Positions 58,434-64,000 of a DNA stretch of 64,000 nucleotides are shown in pieces; within the stretch, counting starts at the first letter, position 1, and each line of letters starts with the position of its first letter. The position numbers and the translations under genes were made by a program. The notes beneath the pieces were generated by a model. The model saw only the letters and a program-made list of their open reading frames with translations, did no database searches and had not been told where the DNA came from. Source of the DNA: Sporosarcina sp. ACRSM (GTDB lineage Bacteria; Bacillota; Bacilli; Bacillales_A; Planococcaceae); assembly GCF_022346545.1 (NCBI RefSeq), contig NZ_JAKRNU010000012.1, positions 1-64,000 of the forward strand, written 5' to 3'.

Positions 58434-58891
58434 TATTTATCCGCCTTCCACACTAGGACATTTTCCATTTTTGCTCTAAGAATTTTTTTAGGATCTTCAT
58501 ATACCTCTACAATTATACGTGTCATCGTTCCAGTCTTATCCGCTAATCTTACCTTTACCCATCGATCTGTAGTTTCATTTCTTTTCTCAAATACAGTCCA
58601 TATGCCCTCAGTTACTTTTTTCTCATAAGCCAAGCTTTCAATAGCAGTTTCTCTTTGGCTAAATGTTGTACCCGTGCTAACAGCATATATATTTTCCATT
58701 TCAGTTTGAGCTAAATAAGTAGCATCAATAATATGTTCAGATGCCTTATTCACTTTAGCCGATTGCAAAAAGAGCATGAGAAAAGTCGTTAATAATAAAG
58801 TTAAAATCACAATAGAAGCCAACACTTCCACCAGCGTCAATCCATTTTCCCCTGTGCCCTTCTTTCGTTTGGTTTTTCCCAATCCTATCAT
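58433..58891 (-). CDS. PilV-like minor pilin
   Basis: 152 residues from ATG 58891; TTG 58882 with AAAGG upstream is equally possible. Signal KKGTGENG|LTLVEVLASIVILTLLLTTFLMLFLQS with Glu5, then AYLAQTEMENIYAV, the PilV/GspI pattern. First gene of the minor pilin cassette. Would form the initiating tip complex with the other two. AT-richer than valS next door. Confidence 0.82.
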   Translation of the reverse strand: MIGLGKTKRKKGTGENGLTLVEVLASIVILTLLLTTFLMLFLQSAKVNKASEHIIDATYLAQTEMENIYAVSTGTTFSQRETAIESLAYEKKVTEGIWTVFEKRNETTDRWVKVRLADKTGTMTRIIVEVYEDPKKILRAKMENVLVWKADK

Positions 58892-58904
58892 CCTTTTTAT
58901 TAGT

Positions 58905-58932
58905 AATATATAGACGTTTTATCTCCATGCAA
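58905..58932 (-). promoter_or_regulatory. possible sigma-A promoter of the minor pilin cassette
   Basis: TTGCAT (58927-58932), 16-base spacer, TATATT (58905-58910), about 14 bases before the pilV-like start. Very close to the start codon, so the call is weak. Confidence 0.35.
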
Positions 58933-59090
58933 AACAACTAGTCATAAGAGCCTATCTATGCATCTTTAAAACTACTAACCTAATATGTTGTAATCCTTTT
59001 ATCCTCTTATACAAGTCTATTTTATCACAATAGGGAAATTCGCTACTAAAATGAAGTTGAACATTCGGTGAGGAATTTTGAATATGAAAA

Positions 59091-59122
59091 GAGACCCTGT
59101 CACGATTTCGTGACGGGGTCTC
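59091..59122 (-). terminator. terminator of valS
   Basis: GAGACCCCGTCACGA / TCGTGACAGGGTCTC, 15 pairs with one G-T and a 2-base loop, then TTTTC on the minus strand, 12 bases after the valS stop. Confidence 0.92.
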
Positions 59123-59133
59123 TTCCTTTAAAT

Positions 59134-61779
59134 TTAAATCTCCTTCAATTCCTGCATACGACGCTCAACTGCTGCGTACTTTTCTAGATAGTCCTTTTCT
59201 TTGGCGCGTTCTTCTTCGACGACGGCTTCGGGTGCTTTGGACATGAAGCGTTCGTTGGAAAGTTTGCCTTGGACGCGTTTGACTTCGCTTTCCCATTTGG
59301 CGAGTTCTTTTGTCAAACGTGCAATTTCTTCGTCGATGTTGAGCAGGCCTTCAAGCGGCAGGAATAGTTCTGCGCCTGTGACGACGGCGGACATCGATTT
59401 GCCTGGTGCTGTGATGCCGTTGCCGATTGTGAGTGTTTCCGGGTTGCAGAAGCGTTCGATGTAGCTGCGGTTCGCTTCTAGGACGACGACGGTTGCGTCG
59501 TCTTTTGCGGAAATGTACAATGGCACTTTTTTGCTCATTGGCGTGTTCACTTCTGCGCGGATATTCCGTACGGCACGGATGATGTCCATGAGCAGTTTCA
59601 TATCGCTTGCGCGGGATGCATCCGTTAACGCTGGATCGGCTACTGGCCAAGCTGCGACTGTGATGGATTCACCTTCATGCGGTAGATTCTGCCAGATTTC
59701 TTCCGTGATGAACGGCATGAATGGATGCAGGAGACGCATCGTATGATCTAATACGTAGGCTAGAACGGAGCGAGTCATTTTCTTCGCTGCTTCGTCTTCG
59801 CCGTACAATGGCAATTTCGCCATTTCAATGTACCAGTCACAGAAATCATCCCAGATGAAATTGTAGAGCGCACGGCCGACTTCACCGAACTCATATTTAT
59901 CGGCCAGTTTCGTCACTTGCTCGATTGTTTCGTTCAGGCGTGTCAAAATCCATGCGTCGGCTACTGATTTTTCGCCGGACAGATCGATTTCATCGTATGT
60001 CATGCCGTCCATATTCATCAATGCAAAGCGGGATGCATTCCAGATTTTATTGGCAAAGTTCCAAATGGACTCCACTTTTTCGTTGGAGAAACGCAAGTCC
60101 TGTCCTGGAGATGAACCAGTCGATAGGAAGTAACGAAGTGCGTCCGCACCGTATTTATCGATGACATCCATCGGGTCGACCCCGTTTCCGAGGGATTTGG
60201 ACATTTTTCGCCCATCTTCCGCACGAACGAGTCCGTGGATCAAGACATCTTTGAATGGGCGTTGTTCTGTAAATTCGATTCCTTGGAAAATCATTCGGGA
60301 TACCCAGAAGAAAATGATGTCATAGCCCGTTACGAGTGCATCTGTCGGGTAATAGCGTTTGAATTCTTCATTGTTCACATCAGGCCAGCCCAACGTCGAG
60401 AATGGCCATAAAGCAGAAGAGAACCAAGTATCCAATACGTCATTATCCTGTGTCCAATTTTCAATATCCGCAGGTGCTTCGTGACCGACATGCACTTCGC
60501 CTGTTTCGTTATGATACCAAGCCGGGATGCGATGGCCCCACCAAAGTTGACGGGAAATACACCAATCGTGGATATTTTCCATCCAGTTTAAATACGTCTT
60601 TTCAAAACGTTCAGGCACGAAGTTGACTTTTCCTTCTGCCTGTTGCAGTTTGATCGCTTCATCCGCAAGTGGCTGCATTTTTACGAACCATTGCGTCGAC
60701 AGATACGGCTCGACAACTGCACCACTACGCTCGGAGTGACCGACAGAATGCAGATGGTCTTCGATTTCGAATAAAACGCCCATCTCTTGTAAGTCTTTGA
60801 CAATTTGCTTACGGCATGCAAAACGGTCCATGCCTTCGTATTTGCCGGCAAGATTGTTCATCGTACCGTCTTCGTTCATAACGAGGATGCGTGGGAGATT
60901 GTGGCGGTTCCCGATTTCAAAGTCGTTCGGGTCATGCGCCGGCGTAATTTTCACCGCACCGCTACCGAATTCCATATCGACATAATCATCTGCAACAATC
61001 GGGATTTCACGACCTACAATCGGCAATTTCACCGTTTTTCCGATCAAATGCTTGTAGCGCTCATCTTCCGGATGAACCGCAACAGCTGTATCACCGAGCA
61101 TCGTTTCCGGACGTGTTGTCGCAATTTCGATACTACCCGTGCCATCCGTAAGTGGATAACGCATATGATAGAATGCACCTTGCACATCTTTGTGAATGAC
61201 TTCGATATCGGATAAAGCCGTTTTCGTCGCCGGATCCCAGTTGATAATATATTCGCCGCGATAGATGAGGCCTTTTTCGTACAGTTTGACAAACACTTCT
61301 TGAACCGCTTTGGAAAGCCCTTTATCAAGCGTAAAGCGCTCGCGTGAATAATCAAGCCCAAGACCGAGTTTCGCCCATTGCTCACGGATATGGCCGGCAT
61401 ATTCCTCTTTCCATTTCCAAGTTTCTTCAACAAATTTTTCACGGCCTAGATCATAACGGGAAACGCCTTCTTCACGCAATTTCGCTTCAACACGTGCTTG
61501 CGTAGCGATACCGGCATGGTCCATTCCAGGAAGCCATAATGCATCGTATCCTTGCATCCGTTTCATACGTATTAAAATATCTTGCAATGTCGTATCCCAA
61601 GCATGCCCGAGGTGTAATTTCCCCGTCACGTTCGGTGGTGGAATGACGATGGTATACGGTTTCTTATCACTTTCAGGCTGCGCTTCGAAAAATTTCCCTT
61701 TCAGCCACCATTCGTAACGACCCGACTCGATCGACTGCGGATCATATTTTGTCGGCATCGACAAGTTTTCATTAGACAT
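59134..61779 (-). CDS. valS: valyl-tRNA synthetase
   Basis: 881 residues, normal for Bacillales. Class [22 protein letters not shown] (HIGH-type HLGH), [12 protein letters not shown] (KMSKS), the editing CP1 domain ([17 protein letters not shown]), anticodon domain (about 600-760) and C-terminal coiled coil ([35 protein letters not shown]). Controlled by its own T-box. Start ATG 61779 has GGAGGAG upstream. Confidence 0.98.
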   Translation of the reverse strand: MSNENLSMPTKYDPQSIESGRYEWWLKGKFFEAQPESDKKPYTIVIPPPNVTGKLHLGHAWDTTLQDILIRMKRMQGYDALWLPGMDHAGIATQARVEAKLREEGVSRYDLGREKFVEETWKWKEEYAGHIREQWAKLGLGLDYSRERFTLDKGLSKAVQEVFVKLYEKGLIYRGEYIINWDPATKTALSDIEVIHKDVQGAFYHMRYPLTDGTGSIEIATTRPETMLGDTAVAVHPEDERYKHLIGKTVKLPIVGREIPIVADDYVDMEFGSGAVKITPAHDPNDFEIGNRHNLPRILVMNEDGTMNNLAGKYEGMDRFACRKQIVKDLQEMGVLFEIEDHLHSVGHSERSGAVVEPYLSTQWFVKMQPLADEAIKLQQAEGKVNFVPERFEKTYLNWMENIHDWCISRQLWWGHRIPAWYHNETGEVHVGHEAPADIENWTQDNDVLDTWFSSALWPFSTLGWPDVNNEEFKRYYPTDALVTGYDIIFFWVSRMIFQGIEFTEQRPFKDVLIHGLVRAEDGRKMSKSLGNGVDPMDVIDKYGADALRYFLSTGSSPGQDLRFSNEKVESIWNFANKIWNASRFALMNMDGMTYDEIDLSGEKSVADAWILTRLNETIEQVTKLADKYEFGEVGRALYNFIWDDFCDWYIEMAKLPLYGEDEAAKKMTRSVLAYVLDHTMRLLHPFMPFITEEIWQNLPHEGESITVAAWPVADPALTDASRASDMKLLMDIIRAVRNIRAEVNTPMSKKVPLYISAKDDATVVVLEANRSYIERFCNPETLTIGNGITAPGKSMSAVVTGAELFLPLEGLLNIDEEIARLTKELAKWESEVKRVQGKLSNERFMSKAPEAVVEEERAKEKDYLEKYAAVERRMQELKEI

Positions 61780-62075
61780 GTTTTTTTCTCCTCCTTGAAT
61801 ACAAAAAAACTCCTATCGCCTTAAAGGACGAAGGAGTTGTTCGCGGTACCACCTTTATTCGTGCACAGGAAAAAAATTGTGCACCTCACACTTCGATAAC
61901 GGCTTCAAACCGGCTTCCGCTACTGGCTCATTTCGTTTCAGAAATTCGTCGGTTCACGGAAACTGCTCACGGATGACTTTCCGAGAATCGTTTACGGGCC
62001 CTTTCACCACCGGTGCCCTCTCTTTGCTAAACAGATTCACATACTCTTCCGATCAATGCATCATTATGCAGTTGA
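61780..62075 (-). promoter_or_regulatory. T-box riboswitch leader of valS
   Basis: T-box AAGGTGGTACCGCG at 61842-61855, then terminator AACTCCTTCGTCC / GGCGATAGGAGTT and T7 (61802-61838). Stem I has AGAGAG and GGTGGTGAAA near its apex. A Val specifier GTC is likely at 61975-61977 (in GAAAGTCATCC), by eye. Uncharged tRNA-Val would stabilise the antiterminator. Confidence 0.93.
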
Positions 62076-62079
62076 CAAC

Positions 62080-62109
62080 ATTGTATCGAAAGTGCAGGTT
62101 GCTCGTCAA
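62080..62109 (-). promoter_or_regulatory. sigma-A promoter of valS
   Basis: TTGACG (62104-62109), 18-base spacer, TACAAT (62080-62085). Leader would start at about 62073. The -35 is 24 bases from the divergent small gene. Confidence 0.78.
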
Positions 62110-62132
62110 GTCTAATACGAAAGGATGATGGA

Positions 62133-62324
62133 ATGCGAAAAGGTTATAATCCTTACTTACTGCCACCTTGGCTTCGGAAAACACGATTTTATTGTAAAGG
62201 GATTATCATCCCGATCTGCGTTTTTCAACTGATCCGGCTGTTGATCGTCCCGACGACCGGCGACTTTTTATTGCTCTGTCTGCTTTGCGGTTTAGCTTTC
62301 TTGCTTTACAAAAACATCATTTGA
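62133..62324 (+). CDS. small membrane protein, unknown
   Basis: 63 residues with AAAGGATG 6 bases before the ATG. MRKGYNPYLLPPWLRKTRFYCKG, then two hydrophobic stretches (IIIPICVFQLIRLLIV and FLLLCLLCGLAFLLY). Divergent from valS and converging on the SpoVID-like gene, which it overlaps by 33 bases. I do not know a family. The ribosome site and codon pattern favour a real gene. Confidence 0.6.
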   Translation: MRKGYNPYLLPPWLRKTRFYCKGIIIPICVFQLIRLLIVPTTGDFLLLCLLCGLAFLLYKNII

Positions 62325-63068
62325 CCGGAATAAGGTCGTTGAAACGCCGTCTTCCAATCCCGCGATAAATGACAGTGCTTCATCTTCGTATTCAACATAC
62401 GCACTGTCATTTATGGCGACCGCAGTAGCGGTGGCCGCGTTGTCTTCTTCCAACGCCACCTGCTCTTCCACTTCTTCTGCTTGGGCAGTCATCGTCGGTG
62501 CTTCTGCTTCTACGGTCTGTTCCGCTTCTTCAACAATGGCGGCTGTTGGTGGTTCTTCCACCACTGCAGCGGTTGCGGATGGCTTTTCTCCAATGGCGAA
62601 TGAAGAGGAGTCTACCACCGATGCAACAGCTGCGGGCGCTTCCGCTTTCGCAACAGACTCCACGTACGAGCACTCAACATCCCAAACGACGCTAAAGGAA
62701 CCTTGTCCGTCCGATTCGTTCGTCGCAGATGTTGTCACCACTTGTATCGGATTTCCGGCTTCAGGTGGCAGATCGATATGAAGCGGTACAGCATATTCAA
62801 AATACCCCCCATTTCCCTCCAATTCCACATCATCGATGAGAATTGCTGAATTCAGCGTCTCTTCCGCCCGCTCCCCTTCTCCAACGCTTTCTCCCTCTTC
62901 AAAAAGGACATTGGCCGCAATATGATAAATACCTGTCAATCGAACGCCGTCTGCTGTACGCTCCTCGCTAAACATCGGGGTTACGCTGACCACTTCCGCG
63001 CCTGCCGGTATCCCGACATTCCCCGGAAAAATAAAATCTTCCTGCATTGTCCACTGTTTGATTTCCAT
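62292..63068 (-). CDS. SpoVID-like spore protein lacking a LysM domain
   Basis: 258 residues, GAGGAGGGG before ATG. N-terminal half is a beta-rich domain (about 1-135: FPGNVGIPAGAEVVSVTPMFS, GVRLTGIYHIAANVLFEE, GGYFEYAVPLHIDLPPEAG) like the SpoVID N-terminal domain. The rest is Ala/Val/Glu low-complexity (PTAAIVEEAEQTVEAEAP...) and a final AYVEYEDEALSFIAGLEDGVSTTLF. B. subtilis SpoVID (575 residues, C-terminal LysM) lies in this place and organises coat encasement. Ortholog assignment rests on place and on domain flavour. Confidence 0.65.
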   Translation of the reverse strand: MEIKQWTMQEDFIFPGNVGIPAGAEVVSVTPMFSEERTADGVRLTGIYHIAANVLFEEGESVGEGERAEETLNSAILIDDVELEGNGGYFEYAVPLHIDLPPEAGNPIQVVTTSATNESDGQGSFSVVWDVECSYVESVAKAEAPAAVASVVDSSSFAIGEKPSATAAVVEEPPTAAIVEEAEQTVEAEAPTMTAQAEEVEEQVALEEDNAATATAVAINDSAYVEYEDEALSFIAGLEDGVSTTLFRSNDVFVKQES

Positions 63069-63172
63069 GGAACCCCTCCTCTATTCCTTCACAAACAATT
63101 GTATGCGCGGGCATTGGAGGTTAGAAGAATTTTTATGCTTGCTGGAAATTTGTTTTTGCACAACTTAGCAAA

Positions 63173-63222
63173 AAAACACCGCGTCCTAAAACAATTCGAA
63201 ATTGCTTCAGAACCCGGTGCTT
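63173..63222 (-). terminator. terminator of the siderophore-binding gene
   Basis: AAGCACCG ... CGGTGTTTTTTT outer stem with an inner AAGCAATT/AATTGTTTT stem, 24 bases after the stop. Confidence 0.8.
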
Positions 63223-63245
63223 CATGTAAAGGATGAGACAAAGAT

Positions 63246-64000
63246 TCACTCGTTATTTTCTTGATGTCTGTCAATCAGCATATTGACGAATAAGTCAATT
63301 TGTCCATAAATGGCTAACGGGTCATACCGATAAAACGTATCAAAGTCATTGTAAAACACTTGATTGTTTTGCATCGCATCCAACCCTTGCCAAATAGACG
63401 AATCCTTTAAATTCTTTAATGCCTCCCCTTTTTTCTCAGGATCATAAGTTGTCAAAAACATATAATCCGCCGCATAGTCCGGCAATACTTCCATGGACAG
63501 CTGAAGGGTTTGTTCTTCGTTCTCATTTTTATGAGGCAGTTTTAATTCCAATGCATTGTAGAGCGCTTGTCCCCCGCGTCCTGCATTATCGCCGAAGATC
63601 CATAGCTCGCCTTTGTCGGTCAACTCATAAATGCCGAATGTTTCATCCGCATCGATGATATCCGCAAGCTTCTCTCTTCCTTCTTTCGCTTTCTGATCGA
63701 ATTTACGCATGAACGATTCCGCTTCCTCATGATTGCCAGTAATATCTCCGAATAGTGCAACCGTTTCTTGAATGCTCGTCGCGGTACCGTATGGAATGTG
63801 TAGCGTCGGCGCAATTTCTGAAAGTTGCTCGTAATTTTCATCATACATGACTACAATTAAATCCGGATCCAGCCCGAGTACTTTTTCAACATTGACAGGT
63901 TGACCGATCTCGACGGCATCTTTCAATAAATCCTTGATAAATGGATTATCAAATGCTGTTGGCTCAACTCCTACGACATTCGCACCCACAGACAGCAACT
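63246..64000 (-). CDS. iron-siderophore ABC transporter substrate-binding protein, 5' end outside window
   Basis: About 250 residues of the TroA/FhuD-type fold visible; the signal peptide and the first lobe start lie beyond 64000. Motifs: VNVEKVLGLDPDLIVVMYDENYEQLSEIAPTLHI, then the helical backbone, second lobe FGIYELTDKGELWIFGDNAGRGGQALYNALELKLP, and YFLTTYDP...WQGLDAMQNNQVFYNDFDTFYRYDPLAIYGQIDLFVNML. This is typical of the FecB/YfiY/FhuD group that captures ferric siderophores. Ligand cannot be told. Partner permease genes are not in view. Confidence 0.85.
   Translation of the reverse strand, partial: LLSVGANVVGVEPTAFDNPFIKDLLKDAVEIGQPVNVEKVLGLDPDLIVVMYDENYEQLSEIAPTLHIPYGTATSIQETVALFGDITGNHEEAESFMRKFDQKAKEGREKLADIIDADETFGIYELTDKGELWIFGDNAGRGGQALYNALELKLPHKNENEEQTLQLSMEVLPDYAADYMFLTTYDPEKKGEALKNLKDSSIWQGLDAMQNNQVFYNDFDTFYRYDPLAIYGQIDLFVNMLIDRHQENNE

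Overview
The window reads as a chromosomal segment of an endospore-forming, low-to-moderate GC Firmicute. I infer a Planococcaceae/Caryophanaceae relative such as Sporosarcina. This rests on protein flavour, the sporulation genes and gene order; no database search was possible. Almost every gene is on the minus strand, and the order follows the Bacillus subtilis region tcdA(yrvM)-aspS-hisS-yrvJ-dtd-relA-apt-recJ-yrvD-secDF-comN-spoVB-yrbG-yajC-tgt-queA-ruvB-ruvA ... yebC-safA-pheA-pheB-obg-spo0B-rpmA-prp-rplU-spoIVFB-spoIVFA-minD-minC-mreD-mreC-mreB-radC-maf-spoIIB-comC-folC-valS-spoVID as I know it. The exceptions are the accessory parts.

Layout: 1-819 is the end of an IS3-family (IS150-like) insertion sequence with a clear A AAA AAG frameshift site. 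839-2638 holds a lipoprotein and tcdA. A 6S RNA candidate with a good sigma-A promoter and a long closing stem lies at about 2727-2919. Then come aspS-hisS behind a T-box leader, a divergent cell-wall amidase, and the dtd/relA/apt/recJ group (editing, stringent response, purine salvage, recombination). SecDF, ComN, SpoVB, YajC, queuosine synthesis (tgt, queA) and RuvAB follow. A KinB-type sensor kinase occupies the place where B. subtilis has bofC. 25.2-28 kb is yebC, a CotS/APH-like kinase and a SafA-like LysM protein. 28.2-33.9 kb holds pheA, pheB, obg, spo0B, the rplU-prp-rpmA ribosomal operon (with L27 propeptide and its protease Prp) and short spoIVFB/spoIVFA. A 0.4-kb non-coding array of 20-bp units precedes the cell-shape and division block minC-minD/mreBCD, then radC, maf and a SpoIIB-like gene.

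The accessory region lies between spoIIB and valS, where B. subtilis has just comC-folC. It carries a type IV pilus operon (membrane protein, VanW-family protein, pilB, pilT, pilC, major pilin, pilM, pilN, pilO, prepilin peptidase), a GAF-GGDEF diguanylate cyclase, folC, a plus-strand trio (two tandem RimK-like ATP-grasp ligases and an MBL-fold hydrolase), two decayed pseudogenes, and an AT-richer cassette of three minor pilins including a 515-residue tip-pilin candidate. valS with its own T-box, a short SpoVID-like protein and a siderophore-binding lipoprotein cut by the window end complete the segment.

Themes: tRNA charging under T-box control, a sporulation phosphorelay (kinase plus Spo0B) with coat and sigma-K checkpoint genes, and a Gram-positive type IV pilus inserted as two blocks into a conserved backbone. 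The items most worth a second look are the 20-bp repeat array, the ATP-grasp pair with MBL hydrolase and its decayed duplicate, the tip pilin cassette, and the shortened SpoIVFB and SpoVID.
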